Shown here in pieces: positions 21,080 through 30,028 of a DNA stretch of 64,000 nucleotides. Positions within the stretch are counted from its first letter, which is position 1. The number at the start of each line of letters is the position of its first letter. The notes beneath the pieces are model-generated. The model searched no databases, had not been told where the DNA came from, and saw nothing but the letters and a program-made list of their open reading frames with translations. A program made the translations under genes and the position numbers. This DNA comes from Porphyromonas crevioricanis (GTDB lineage: Bacteria; Bacteroidota; Bacteroidia; Bacteroidales; Porphyromonadaceae), in NCBI RefSeq assembly GCF_900167225.1, contig NZ_FUXH01000002.1, positions 62,001-126,000 on the forward strand. The letters are read 5' to 3'.

Positions 21080-22708
21080 ATGAAAGTAAAATCGCTTTTA
21101 CTGGCAGGGCTCGCAACTGTGGGCTTGCTGGCGTCGTGTAACAAGAACGACGAAAATTCGATTGCGAAAGAGAAGAATGATGGCACCACCTATGCCAACA
21201 TTAGCCTAATGTTCAATGCAGATGCTTTCCGTGCAGGAGAGGGTTTTGATGACAAGACAGAGTATAATCCTGCAGGAGAATGGAAAGGTAACGATGCTTT
21301 TGAACGCGTGGATGTTTATATCGTTGGAGATGCTGTGAGCAGTGGAGAATATACTCTGGCTGACTTCAATCAGGAAACTGCTGGAGATGAAGTGAAGCTA
21401 ACTCCTAAAAGAGCTATCAAGACAACTCCAGGGCAGAAACAAGTGTACGTTCTTGTGAATGCCCCTGCTTTGGTTCGTGAGAAACTTGCGACTGTTGATA
21501 AGACTGAGTTTATCGCAGCCTGGAAGGATGTTATGACTCTCGACAAGTGGTCTGCAGCTCCTGCTCCAAATGCTGTTACGATGGCTACTTTTGCTAAGTT
21601 GGCCGATGATGCAAAGGATCTTATCATGATGAGCAATTCGAAGGATATTTCTTTGGATGTAGAGGACGGAGTCACAGAGCAAAAGGCTCTCGAAGAGAGT
21701 TCTAATAATCATGTTGTTGTTCCTGTTAAGCGAGTTGCTGCTCGTGTGGTGACAACATCAAGTGAAGAGCAATTCGAGATTAGACAGAAGGGTACAAATA
21801 TCAAGTTGGGTACCATTAAGAACATCACTTATGCTGCAGCGCAGGGTGAAAGAAAGTCTTATATCCAGCAGATGATCGAGAGTGACGTGATTAAAACTCC
21901 AGCTTTTGAAATAGGGGCAAATTGGGACAAGACTTGGTCTTGGACGGAGTTTGTGAACAATGGTGTTTACACGGACATGGAGGAAAACTATGACTATACG
22001 GATCTGCACAAAGGGATGAGAAATGGTCAACCAACTCCGGAAGCTCGTAAGGTAACAAAGAAGGATGGAAACCTTGATCCTGGAAAAATAGGAGCTATTG
22101 CTGATCCTATATTCATCTTTGAAGCCAGCCATAAGAAAAAAGGCCAAGGAGAGACAACTCCAGCAGCTTACACTGGAGGGTTCCGTAGAGGTAATACCCC
22201 GTATGTGTTGGTGCGTGCTCTTTTTGTTCCTGAACAGGAGTATTTTGCGGAAGGAAATACCAAAACTAATGAAGAAGAAGACTTCTACCTTGGTACAACA
22301 ACAAACAAACTGTATTCATCTAAGGAGAATGTTACAGATCCCACAAAGGGCGGTTTGAAAGGTCAGAAGTACCACAAGTATGAAAAGGGTAAGGTTCTCT
22401 ATTATGCTTTTGTGAACCCTGATGTTGTAGGTAAGACTTTGGATGCCCCTGCTTTCCGTAACAATGTTTACCACATCAACATCACTGGTTTCAAGGAAAT
22501 TGGTCTGAACTGGAATCCTCTTTATCCGGAAGATCCTAATACAGACGACCCCAAGAATCCTGACCCCAAACCCAAAGATCCGAATGAAGACCCAAATACA
22601 CCGATTGATCCGAACGATCCTAACAGCCCATCAGACACTTATATGAGTGTGACTGTACAGGTGCTTAAGTGGAACGTACACAGCTACGATATCGATTTGG
22701 GTCTCTAA
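21080..22708 (+). CDS. mfa1: Mfa1-like major fimbrilin (type V pilin)
   Basis: This is a 542-residue precursor of a Bacteroidales type V pilus subunit. Matches to P. gingivalis Mfa1 that I recognise include a lipobox LLASC (Cys20), the RAGEG site where an Arg-gingipain would cut (Arg51), GEW.G.D..E.V..Y near 66-80, KGKVLYYAFVNPD, the NNVYHINITGFKEIGLNWNP block, a Pro/Asp-rich linker and the terminal YMSVTVQVLKWNVHSYDIDL strand. Removal of residues 1-51 would open the groove for donor-strand polymerisation. It is followed by the Mfa2-like anchor and another fimbrial lipoprotein. It could be a paralogous fimbrilin rather than the true Mfa1 orthologue. Confidence 0.82.
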   Translation: MKVKSLLLAGLATVGLLASCNKNDENSIAKEKNDGTTYANISLMFNADAFRAGEGFDDKTEYNPAGEWKGNDAFERVDVYIVGDAVSSGEYTLADFNQETAGDEVKLTPKRAIKTTPGQKQVYVLVNAPALVREKLATVDKTEFIAAWKDVMTLDKWSAAPAPNAVTMATFAKLADDAKDLIMMSNSKDISLDVEDGVTEQKALEESSNNHVVVPVKRVAARVVTTSSEEQFEIRQKGTNIKLGTIKNITYAAAQGERKSYIQQMIESDVIKTPAFEIGANWDKTWSWTEFVNNGVYTDMEENYDYTDLHKGMRNGQPTPEARKVTKKDGNLDPGKIGAIADPIFIFEASHKKKGQGETTPAAYTGGFRRGNTPYVLVRALFVPEQEYFAEGNTKTNEEEDFYLGTTTNKLYSSKENVTDPTKGGLKGQKYHKYEKGKVLYYAFVNPDVVGKTLDAPAFRNNVYHINITGFKEIGLNWNPLYPEDPNTDDPKNPDPKPKDPNEDPNTPIDPNDPNSPSDTYMSVTVQVLKWNVHSYDIDLGL

Positions 22709-22770
22709 TAATTTGAGATTCATGTGACGACCCTATCTCGCAGCAAGGAGACTCCTCTAAGTGAGTCTAC

Positions 22771-22796
22771 CGGCTGCGAGCCGAGGGGCCGGCTTG
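22771..22796 (+). promoter_or_regulatory. Competing short hairpins between fimbrilin and anchor genes
   Basis: AGCCG at 22779-22783 can pair either with CGGCT at 22771-22775 (3-base loop) or, extended with a G-U pair, with CGGCTTG at 22790-22796. This 164-base gap is the only sizeable spacer among the three fimbrial genes. It may tune anchor expression relative to fimbrilin. Confidence 0.35.
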
Positions 22797-22872
22797 GAGA
22801 TGAACTAAAGCAATATCTTTCCGGCCCGAATCTTTTCAGAAAAAGTATATATGGACTTATAAGATCTTTTGT

Positions 22873-23814
22873 ATGAAAATCTTTTCTCTCCGCTACCTTA
22901 TTATCCTCTTGGCCAGCTTCTTGTTTTTGATGCCGGGATGTGATCTGATCAATGAAGACATGGACGATTGCTCTGTCTTCCTGGTGGTGACGCCTTACTT
23001 GCAAACTCCCTGTATGGAGAAGGCGAGCTATCCCACGGATGTGGATCTGCTCCATATCACACTGAGCGATGCCGAGGGCAAGGTCGTGGCGCATCAAGTA
23101 TTCGCCAATGCCGTATTGTCAGCCGAATCGCAATTTATTCTTGAAGTACCGGCTGATAATTATAAGGGAGGTACTTATCTCTGTACTGTATGGGGTGGAG
23201 CTGTAGACAAAGACTATCTATTGAGTAGAGCTCTTGAAAGAGGAGTAAGCGTGAAGGATATCAAGCTTGCCTTGAAAACGGAAAATGCCGAGGTAAGAAG
23301 CTATATCTTCCACACTCTTTATCAAGCAGTAAAAGAGGTGAAGCTTCGCAGTAAGGACGAGTTGGATGGCATTGATAAGGTATATGTCGCTCCTAATCTG
23401 AGACCTTACACCTATGATTTTAATGTCACAGTCCGTGGCCTTTCGGCGGAATTGCCTGCTGAGGTTGCCATAACGGACAATAATGTTGCTTATGCCTACA
23501 CCGGAGAGTTGTTTACTCCAACCGAGGCTGTAAGCTATGTGGCAGCTTTGCCTAATACCGAAAATACACGCTCTGTACATCTGCGTACGCTGGACATAAC
23601 TCCCAAGACGACAGATCCGAGACTCAAATTGATCAACAAGCGCAGTGGGACTACTTTGTTGGATTTTAGCTTGAAAGCTCTTTTGGCTAAACTGCCGGAT
23701 TACAAACCCTTGTGTAAGTTCGAATATGATATTGATATTGAGTTTCACACTTCCATCTCTGTGGTGATATCTATAGATGGAATGCCAGTGCACTCATATG
23801 ATATAGAATTGTAA
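22873..23814 (+). CDS. mfa2: Mfa2/FimB-like fimbrial anchor lipoprotein
   Basis: This is a 313-residue outer-membrane lipoprotein with lipobox LMPGC (Cys23). It has the FimB/Mfa2 family features: a short DMDDC segment after the acyl-cysteine, a central beta-sandwich (LHITLSDAEGKVVAH, YLCTVWGG) and a C-terminal HSYDIEL strand mirroring that of the fimbrilin. In P. gingivalis, Mfa2 caps the fibre at the cell surface and limits length. Its place directly after the Mfa1-like gene supports this role. Confidence 0.82.
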   Translation: MKIFSLRYLIILLASFLFLMPGCDLINEDMDDCSVFLVVTPYLQTPCMEKASYPTDVDLLHITLSDAEGKVVAHQVFANAVLSAESQFILEVPADNYKGGTYLCTVWGGAVDKDYLLSRALERGVSVKDIKLALKTENAEVRSYIFHTLYQAVKEVKLRSKDELDGIDKVYVAPNLRPYTYDFNVTVRGLSAELPAEVAITDNNVAYAYTGELFTPTEAVSYVAALPNTENTRSVHLRTLDITPKTTDPRLKLINKRSGTTLLDFSLKALLAKLPDYKPLCKFEYDIDIEFHTSISVVISIDGMPVHSYDIEL

Positions 23815-23842
23815 TGTTTCTTCGAAATAAGAATATACTCTC

Positions 23843-25066
23843 ATGCGTAAAATATATCAACTCTTAGCCTTCGTCTTTTTTGCTACTTTCCTCTTCTTGG
23901 GAGTGACGGCCTGCTCTTCCGAGGAGAGGAAGGATCTAAGAAGGAATGGAGAAGACTTCTTTGTTTCCATGGATGTGACATCTCTTCGTGCTCATGGGGA
24001 GGATATGGAAGATCCTGGGACAACAGATCCCAACACAGATACAGAGCTTGATGAAGACAAGGTTCAATCTCTCCGATGGATACTCTTCCCTGCTGGGTCT
24101 GATGAGAATACTCCAGCTAAGTTCAATCACCTGTTTACAGCTGCTGATCTTCAGGCGAAGCGTTTTGTTCTCAAATTTAAGTCTGAAGATCTAGGGATCT
24201 ATGATATGATTTTTATCGCAAACGAACCAAGTGGGAAAGGCGTGGATAGCCCCGCTGTTACCCGCAAACAATTGCGAGAGATCAAGATGGACATGGAGAA
24301 TATCTCAGCAAGCGAGGTAGGGAGTGGCAAGAGTGCTCTTTTCTTGATGACTGCCAACTATGAGAATGTTTCTTTGAATACCTCTCTGCCTGGCAGCGGT
24401 ACACAAACGAATCCTCACAGGGTGGATTTTACCCTCCAAAATAAAGCTCAGCGTCCCAACATTAAGGGAGCTGATCGTTCGGCTGTGGAGCTGATGCGGG
24501 CTTTGGCTAAGATGGAGATCACACTCAAAGATATCGTGACTATTGAAGAGGATGATACTAGAGCAAAAACTTATTCATGGTCCTTGCCATATGGCTTCGA
24601 GCCCAACTCTTCTTTGGAGATTAGGTTTAAGAATATGCCGAACGCTTATTATCTGCTTCCACAGAAGAAGATGACGGATATCCCTGCACAGAACTATTTG
24701 TACCAATTCAAATTTACGGGCACCAACCCAGATCCTAAGTATGTTATTGCCCCCCCTGCTCTGGAGGAGCCATCCATTGGAGGAGTGGTTGTTGGAGACT
24801 ATAAGATATATGTTTATCTCCCTGAGTACTTGTTAGGCAAAAATGTAGAGGTGGAAAAACAGCCGGGTTTGGAGTTTATCTACAAAGCAGAAGGAGAGGC
24901 TGATATGAGGTCCGAATTCCGCCCAATCGATAACAGTGGTGGAACTCATTACGATAAAGTCCTTGAAGGATTGGATCTCGGGGCTTATTGTATCTATCGC
25001 AATCGTTTGTACAAGGTAAATGTGAAAATAAAGGGAAAGATAGATATTTGGCCTCCATATGTATAA
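23843..25066 (+). CDS. Mfa-type fimbrial accessory or tip lipoprotein
   Basis: This 407-residue lipoprotein (lipobox GVTAC, Cys24) lies 28 bases after the anchor gene. It shares the general Mfa2/FimB-like fold: an acidic linker (EDMEDPGTTDPNTDTELDED), a strand-rich N-domain (QSLRWILFPAG), and the ALAKMEITLKDI segment in the second half. It resembles the minor subunits (Mfa3/4 or FimC-E class) that form the adhesive tip. I cannot say which one. A terminator follows, closing the fimbrial unit. Confidence 0.7.
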   Translation: MRKIYQLLAFVFFATFLFLGVTACSSEERKDLRRNGEDFFVSMDVTSLRAHGEDMEDPGTTDPNTDTELDEDKVQSLRWILFPAGSDENTPAKFNHLFTAADLQAKRFVLKFKSEDLGIYDMIFIANEPSGKGVDSPAVTRKQLREIKMDMENISASEVGSGKSALFLMTANYENVSLNTSLPGSGTQTNPHRVDFTLQNKAQRPNIKGADRSAVELMRALAKMEITLKDIVTIEEDDTRAKTYSWSLPYGFEPNSSLEIRFKNMPNAYYLLPQKKMTDIPAQNYLYQFKFTGTNPDPKYVIAPPALEEPSIGGVVVGDYKIYVYLPEYLLGKNVEVEKQPGLEFIYKAEGEADMRSEFRPIDNSGGTHYDKVLEGLDLGAYCIYRNRLYKVNVKIKGKIDIWPPYV

Positions 25067-25098
25067 TGCCAGATCTATTTGACCTACACCCAAGTAGA

Positions 25099-25137
25099 GA
25101 AGACTCTTACTCCAATTGGGGTGGGAGTCTTCTTTTT
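25099..25137 (+). terminator. Terminator closing the fimbrial unit
   Basis: GAAGACTC (25099-25106) pairs with GAGTCTTC (25125-25132), with two further pairs inside (CC/GG), and is followed by TTTTTG. Confidence 0.75.
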
Positions 25138-25479
25138 GTTCCATTTGTGATCACTTAGTCGTTTTCGAGATGCCTGTCTAGTGTGATGTTTTCTGTATAT
25201 CTCTGCCTGGAGTAGAATGTGCATTATTTTAGAGGGTTGTTTGAGTACAACTTCTTTTATACCTTTGCTCCCCTGATTGCCGTCGTGCGCCTGTTGTGCA
25301 TTGTTTTTTCGTGGTCGTGTGTCAAGCAGGCTGTTCTCTTGATGGGAAAGAGCGTAAGCTGAGGCTATGTGTCCGAGGTCTTGGCTATGAAAAGCAGAGT
25401 ATTCACCCGAATCGACCTGATAGTAGAGCGGGGTGTATGTCGAGCCAGTCAGTAAGTTTAACCAAATAACAGAACAACA
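25138..25479. other. Gene-free stretch with long rplM leader
   Basis: No coding region is supported. A promoter (25237-25267) would give a leader of roughly 205 bases ahead of rplM, long enough to hold an autoregulatory structure, but no known leader motif was recognised. Confidence 0.5.
25237..25267 (+). promoter_or_regulatory. Promoter of rplM-rpsI
   Basis: TACCTTTG at 25260-25267 matches the -7 element; TTGT at 25237-25240 lies about 20 bases upstream. Confidence 0.5.
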
Positions 25480-25935
25480 GTGGATACACTAAGTTACAAG
25501 ACCGTCTCCGCAAACAAGGCAACTGTGACCAAGGAATGGGTGGTAGTGGATGCGGCCGGTCAGAATCTTGGGCGTGTTTGCTCCAAAGTGGCTAAGCTGC
25601 TTAGAGGGAAGTACAAGCCTAACTTTACACCGCATGTAGATTGTGGTGATAATGTGATTATTATCAATGCCGATCAAGTAGAACTTACCGGCAAGAAGTG
25701 GACAGATAGAGTCTATCTGCGTTTTACGGGTTATCCCGGAGGTCAGAGAGAGTTTACTCCTGAAGATCTTCTGAAGAAGGGAGCCGATCGTCTTTTTCAG
25801 AAAGTCGTAAAAGGTATGCTCCCGAAGAATCGCTTGGGCCGTTCGCTCATGCGTAACCTCCACGTATACGGAGGCAGTGAACACAAACATGAGGCGCAAA
25901 AACCTCGTGTGATAGATCTAAACTCTTTGAAGTAA
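25480..25935 (+). CDS. rplM: 50S ribosomal protein L13
   Basis: This 151-residue L13 starts at GTG 25480, matching the Bacteroidetes N-terminus DTLSYKTVSANKATVTKEW. Family motifs VVDAAGQNLGRVCSKVAKLL, FTPHVDCGDNVIIINA, TGYPGGQR and the basic GMLPKNRLGR stretch are all present. It is an early assembly protein of the large subunit. It forms the usual operon with rpsI, 7 bases downstream. Confidence 0.97.
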   Translation: MDTLSYKTVSANKATVTKEWVVVDAAGQNLGRVCSKVAKLLRGKYKPNFTPHVDCGDNVIIINADQVELTGKKWTDRVYLRFTGYPGGQREFTPEDLLKKGADRLFQKVVKGMLPKNRLGRSLMRNLHVYGGSEHKHEAQKPRVIDLNSLK

Positions 25936-25942
25936 AGCAGAT

Positions 25943-26329
25943 ATGGACCAAATTAATGCAATTGGCAGACGTAAGGCAGCTATAGCTCGCGTCTACATGA
26001 AAGAGGGTAGTGGTAAGATTACTATCAACAAGCGTGATATTGCAGTCTATTTCCCTTCTTCTATCTTGCGCTTTATTGTAAAACAGCCGCTTGAGAAATT
26101 GGAAGTAGTAGACAAATATGATATCAATATCAACTTGAGAGGAGGCGGCTTTAAAGGACAGAGCGAGGCTGCTCGTCTGGGGATAGCTCGCGCCCTGATC
26201 AAGGTAAATCCGGAAGATAAGGCTGTGCTTCGTGCGGCTGGTTTTGTAACTCGTGATCCTCGTGTCGTAGAGCGTAAGAAACCCGGTCAACCCAAGGCAC
26301 GCAAGAGATTCCAATTCAGTAAGCGTTGA
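25943..26329 (+). CDS. rpsI: 30S ribosomal protein S9
   Basis: This is a 128-residue S9 with INAIGRRKAAIARVYM at the start, NLRGGGFKGQSEAARLGIARAL in the middle and the universally conserved basic tail RKRFQFSKR that reaches the P-site tRNA. It follows rplM at 7 bases, the conserved L13-S9 pair. Confidence 0.97.
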   Translation: MDQINAIGRRKAAIARVYMKEGSGKITINKRDIAVYFPSSILRFIVKQPLEKLEVVDKYDININLRGGGFKGQSEAARLGIARALIKVNPEDKAVLRAAGFVTRDPRVVERKKPGQPKARKRFQFSKR

Positions 26330-26534
26330 CGTATCTATGTCTTCCGCCTTTTACGAATCATTGCTCTTGTGCAAACTTTGTATAGGAGGGCGGTTGGCTG
26401 CTATACGTTGTCGTGTTTAGTATCTAAATCATGCGGATTCTTGCTTGTTATTTAAGCTAGCCGAAAGGCTCCAAGTAAGGCTACTGTATGGTTGTATCAG
26501 TAATCATCATTACAAGAACGTAAACAAAACAACA

Positions 26535-27419
26535 ATGACAAACGTAACATTTGATCAGTTACTTGAAGCCGGTGCTCACTTCGGACACCTGAAAAGAAAG
26601 TGGAACCCGGCTATGGCTCCGTATATCTTTATGGAGCGCAATGATATCCACATCATTGACCTGCACAAAACAGTTGCCAAAATAAATGAGGCTGCAGAGG
26701 TGATTCGCAATATGGCTCGTAGTGGCAAGAAGATTCTCTTTGTAGCAACCAAAAAACAAGCTCAGGAAGCTGTGGCTCAGTTTGCCTCTTCTGTGGGCAT
26801 GCCTTATGTCGTAGAGCGTTGGCCGGGAGGTATGCTCACCAACTTCCCCACTATTCGCAAGGCAGTGAAGAAGATGACTCAGATCGACAAGATGACCAGT
26901 GATGGCACATTCGACAACCTTTCTAAGCGCGAGAAATTGCAGATCTCTCGTCAGCGTGAGAAGTTGGAGAAGACTCTCGGCTCTATCGCAGATATGAATC
27001 GTTTGCCTTCAGCTCTTTTCGTTATCGACGTGATGAAAGAGCACATTGCCGTACATGAAGCTACTCGCTTGGGGATACCGGTATTTGGTCTTGTCGATAC
27101 CAATAGCAATCCCAAAGACATTGACTATGTGATCCCTTGCAATGACGATTCGTCTAAGGCTATCGAGTTGGTGATGTCTGCTATGTGTGAGGCGATTAGC
27201 GAAGGTTTGATGGAGCGTAAGGCTGAGAAAGGAGACGAAAACGAAGAATCGGAAGAGGGCAGCCGTCGCGGTGCTCGTTCGGCTCGTCGTGAGAGAATTC
27301 GTCGTCGTGAAGGCGAAGAGTCAGCAACTGAGAGCGTAGAAGATACTACAGCAGAGGTTGCAGCCCCAGAAGAGACCGAAGCTTCTCAAGCAGAGGTAAC
27401 AGAGGCGGCTCAAGCCTAA
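26535..27419 (+). CDS. rpsB: 30S ribosomal protein S2
   Basis: This is a 294-residue S2 from ATG 26535 (TNVTFDQLLEAGAHFGHL); the frame extends upstream to 26445 but that part lacks homology. Conserved blocks include KWNPAMAPYIFMERNDIHIIDL, WPGGMLTNF, PSALFVIDV and GLVDTNSNP. The last ~70 residues are a charged, Arg- then Glu/Ala-rich extension beyond the usual S2 length, typical of Bacteroidetes. A 205-base gap separates it from rpsI. A strong hairpin with a T-run follows before tsf. Confidence 0.96.
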   Translation: MTNVTFDQLLEAGAHFGHLKRKWNPAMAPYIFMERNDIHIIDLHKTVAKINEAAEVIRNMARSGKKILFVATKKQAQEAVAQFASSVGMPYVVERWPGGMLTNFPTIRKAVKKMTQIDKMTSDGTFDNLSKREKLQISRQREKLEKTLGSIADMNRLPSALFVIDVMKEHIAVHEATRLGIPVFGLVDTNSNPKDIDYVIPCNDDSSKAIELVMSAMCEAISEGLMERKAEKGDENEESEEGSRRGARSARRERIRRREGEESATESVEDTTAEVAAPEETEASQAEVTEAAQA

Positions 27420-27464
27420 CTTTTGGCTCCTTTTACCCCAAGAGTTATCCCTCTTAATACAGGA

Positions 27465-27520
27465 ATACCACGTGCCGGTGGATCGCTCCGGCGATTGCGC
27501 TGCACGTGGTATCTTTTTTT
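27465..27520 (+). terminator. Branched terminator or attenuator between rpsB and tsf
   Basis: A perfect 11-bp stem, ATACCACGTGC (27465-27475) with GCACGTGGTAT (27502-27512), encloses a second small hairpin (GCCGG/CCGGC) and is followed by CTTTTTTT. It would end most transcription before tsf unless it is regulated. Confidence 0.75.
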
Positions 27521-27603
27521 CTGTGGTAGACAGGGCAGCTCCAGATGGATGTTTGCCTTATCCGAATATTTTCGAAATAAAATAATACACACAACTTAAG
27601 ATT

Positions 27604-28428
27604 ATGGCTGTTACTATTCAAGATATTGCCAAGCTGCGTAAGATGAGTGGCGCTGGTATGATGGACTGCAAGAAAGCATTGGAAGAAACCAACTGCGACT
27701 TCGAGAAAGCAATGGAGATTATTCGCAAAAAAGGTCAGGCTGTTGCCGCTAAGCGTTCTGATCGTGTTGCTGCTGAGGGTTGCGTGCTGGCTGCTCATAA
27801 AGATGGCTTCGCTGCAGTTGTATCCCTACAGTGCGAGACAGACTTTGTGGCAAAAAACCAGGAAACAATTGACCTGACTCAAGCTATTTTGAACATAGCG
27901 ATGGAGAAAAAGCCGGCTAGCAAAGAAGAGCTTTTGCAACTCCCCTTGGCTGATGGTCGTTCAATAGCCGATCATGTGGTGGAGAGAACAGGTGTGACAG
28001 GCGAGAAGACAGAGGTCGGAGCCTACGAATGCCTCTCAGCCGAGGCTGTTACCAGCTACATCCACATGGGTAATAAGTTGGCTACAATTGTTTCTTTCAA
28101 CGAAGCTATAGACAGCCAGATGGCTCGCGATATAGCTATGCAGGTTGCTGCTATGAACCCCGTGGCTGTGTTGCCGGAGGAAGTTTCTGAACATACGATT
28201 GAACAGGAGCGCACCATTGCTAAAGAAAAGGCAGAAGAAGCCGGTAAGCCTGCTAATATCATTGATCGTATTGTTGATGGTGCTTTGCAGAAGTTCTTCA
28301 AGGAAAATACTCTTCTGCAGCAGGAGTTCGTAAAGGACAATAAGATGACTATCGAGCAGTATTTGCACACTGCCAGCAAGACTCTTACAGTGAAGGCCTT
28401 TAGACGTGTGAGTCTGAACGAAGAATAA
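27604..28428 (+). CDS. tsf: Elongation factor Ts
   Basis: This is a 274-residue nucleotide-exchange factor for EF-Tu. The N-terminal UBA-like part reads KLRKMSGAGMMDCKKALEE, followed by RKKGQAVAAKRSDRVAAEG, the TDFVAKN motif that contacts EF-Tu, and HMGNKLATIVSF. Length and order match bacterial EF-Ts. It lies 184 bases after rpsB, the conserved rpsB-tsf pair, but with a terminator-like hairpin between. Its own terminator follows. Confidence 0.97.
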   Translation: MAVTIQDIAKLRKMSGAGMMDCKKALEETNCDFEKAMEIIRKKGQAVAAKRSDRVAAEGCVLAAHKDGFAAVVSLQCETDFVAKNQETIDLTQAILNIAMEKKPASKEELLQLPLADGRSIADHVVERTGVTGEKTEVGAYECLSAEAVTSYIHMGNKLATIVSFNEAIDSQMARDIAMQVAAMNPVAVLPEEVSEHTIEQERTIAKEKAEEAGKPANIIDRIVDGALQKFFKENTLLQQEFVKDNKMTIEQYLHTASKTLTVKAFRRVSLNEE

Positions 28429-28501
28429 TTCTTCGCATGTGTTGGCTGGCTCTTCTATTGAGGAAGAGAGTGTTCTGGCCATAATTCATAATTAAAATAG
28501 A

Positions 28502-28540
28502 GGGTGTGTCGAAATGATTTTCGGCACACCCTTCTTTTTT
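28502..28540 (+). terminator. Terminator after tsf
   Basis: GGGTGTG (28502-28508) pairs with CACACCC (28525-28531), with an inner CGA/TCG pair, followed by TTCTTTTTT. Confidence 0.8.
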
Positions 28541-28637
28541 GAGAGAGCATTAAAGAGGCTACTGAAAAGCCTGTTGCACAATGTGCGGTACTTGCTGCGT
28601 TATTTTCGACATTCAAGCCTGATCATATATGGCAAGT

Positions 28638-29019
28638 TATTGCTGTCCGATAAAACTTTTGGATTCACTCGTAGCCCCATTCAAGCTCAGGTAATATACG
28701 GATGTAAGCTCTCTTCCTCCCAAATAAATTCCTAAACACCTGTCATTCAGTAAAAATCATCGGCTGTCCGCTAAAATCTGCGTGAAAAGGACGTTATACA
28801 GCCCTGTGTTTGCGCCAGAGGTTTTTGAATAGTAGACTGGAGAAGGAAATGTGTGCGATTATGCGGTTTTCATCCTTCCTCAAGGTCGGCTGTCCGACAA
28901 AATCAGTGCTGTATAAAGGAGGAGGGGGCTTACTCAAACAAAATCAGACGGAATACAACCTATTCACTAGGATTGAAAGCCCTATTTTGCCCTCTTCTAA
29001 AGTTTAGCGGACAGCAATA
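28638..29019. mobile_element. MITE copy A (382 bp) with 9-bp target duplication
   Basis: The element runs from TATTGCTGTCCGATAAAAC to its degenerate inverse GTTTAGCGGACAGCAATA. It is flanked by ATGGCAAGT (28629-28637) and ATGGTAAGT (29020-29028), a 9-base target duplication with one change, suggesting some age. Two internal direct copies of the end motif, CGGCTGTCCG, occur near 28761 and 28888, roughly 121 and 126 bases apart. No transposase is encoded. Copy B is at 53132-53511 and has the same architecture and nearly the same length. Confidence 0.8.
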
Positions 29020-29179
29020 ATGGTAAGTACATTCTCCATGCCCTCCGTCTCAATGCCTTTTTTAGATTGTTGCATTCTGCGAAGTCAACAAAATGAGACT
29101 GTCGCGCGTCTTTTAGCCTTGTTCCCATTGTTCCCTGATTGCATCTTTGTACCTTCAGCCAAGACTAAATATTGACTAT

Positions 29180-29359
29180 ATGAGCACTAAGCCTACCGAT
29201 GTCCACCTCAGTTTTCTTGAAGTTTACACTCAAGTCTGTCGTGACCGAATGAAACACTCCTTCCTTCGCCAAATCAATGCCTGTGTGGATTGGAGAAGTA
29301 TTCGTACACTCTTGAATAAAAAGTACACCAAGACTCAAAATGCTAAGACCGTTGCATAA
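29180..29359 (+). pseudogene. Truncated IS5-family transposase (N-terminal fragment)
   Basis: About 59 residues from ATG 29180 match the start of IS5-type transposases: FLEVYTQVCRDRMKHSFLRQ, then CVDWRSIRTLLNKKYTKTQN. The DDE catalytic core is missing; the frame runs into a hairpin and stops. It is a dead remnant. Confidence 0.6.
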
Positions 29360-29379
29360 CTCGCTGTGCAACGGTCTTA
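29344..29379. repeat. 13-bp inverted repeat at end of transposase fragment
   Basis: TAAGACCGTTGCA (29344-29356) and TGCAACGGTCTTA (29367-29379) form a perfect hairpin with a 10-base loop. It could be two abutting IS ends left after a deletion, or act as a terminator. Confidence 0.7.
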
Positions 29380-29487
29380 TGCCATAAAAATAGCTGATAA
29401 AACACTTGGATAATAGACGATTTTCCCATATTGCGTTCAATTTAATAGTGCACCTTATTGTATTATCTGGAACTAACAAAAGTTGCT

Positions 29488-29985
29488 ATGAGTGAAATGT
29501 TATTATGTAAATGCCAAAGTAGTATTAAAGCACACAAAGTCGTTAGTATTCTCAAAAATAATAATATTGTCTTCCGCCAGCACGATGAAACAAATAATCC
29601 ACGCACAGGAGCATATGGCCCAACTCCCGGCATCGCAATTTATGTGTTTGAAAAGGACTATGAAAAGGCTCTGACACTAATAGAGCCGATTGTCAACTCC
29701 TCGGCAGAAAGCACAAAAACATTCTGCCCGAAATGTGGCAGTGAAGACACCGTCCGTATCGAAAAAAACAAATTCATCACACCACTGCTCATACTCTCAA
29801 TAGTCTTTTTCATAGCTCCTGTTGTCTATTTCTACTTCACAAAAGACTTGGAAAACAAATCAATAATACTGAATATCCTTGCCATTGTTGTATTCATATC
29901 CAGCATAGTGATTCTCTTTCTTTGTGACTATAAAAATGTCAACTACAAATGCAACGACTGTGGCAAAAGATTCAATCGCATATAA
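29488..29985 (+). CDS. DUF2007-like protein with zinc ribbons and two membrane segments
   Basis: This encodes 165 residues from ATG 29488; the upstream TTG at 29458 is not needed. Residues 1-75 (AHKVVSILKNNNIVFRQHDE, PGIAIYVFEKDYEKALTLI) resemble the DUF2007 'signal transducing' ferredoxin-like domain. A CPKCGSED zinc ribbon follows, then two hydrophobic helices (about 100-120 and 130-150) and a second pair of cysteines, CNDCGKRF, near the end. Function is unknown. Its codon usage is clearly more A/T-rich than that of the ribosomal genes upstream, suggesting transfer. Confidence 0.7.
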   Translation: MSEMLLCKCQSSIKAHKVVSILKNNNIVFRQHDETNNPRTGAYGPTPGIAIYVFEKDYEKALTLIEPIVNSSAESTKTFCPKCGSEDTVRIEKNKFITPLLILSIVFFIAPVVYFYFTKDLENKSIILNILAIVVFISSIVILFLCDYKNVNYKCNDCGKRFNRI

Positions 29986-30028
29986 AGTGACCTCATCCCC
30001 AGAAGTATAACTTCAAATCTGCTATCAC

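Larger units (their letters stand above)
29096..29379 (+). mobile_element. Internally deleted IS5-like insertion sequence remnant
   Basis: The segment holds the first 60 codons of an IS5-family transposase. On the left is AGACTGTCGC (29096-29105). The right end, read inwards, gives TAAGACCGTTGCACAGCGA, so both ends resemble an IS5-type terminus. Boundaries are approximate and no target duplication was proven. Confidence 0.45.
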
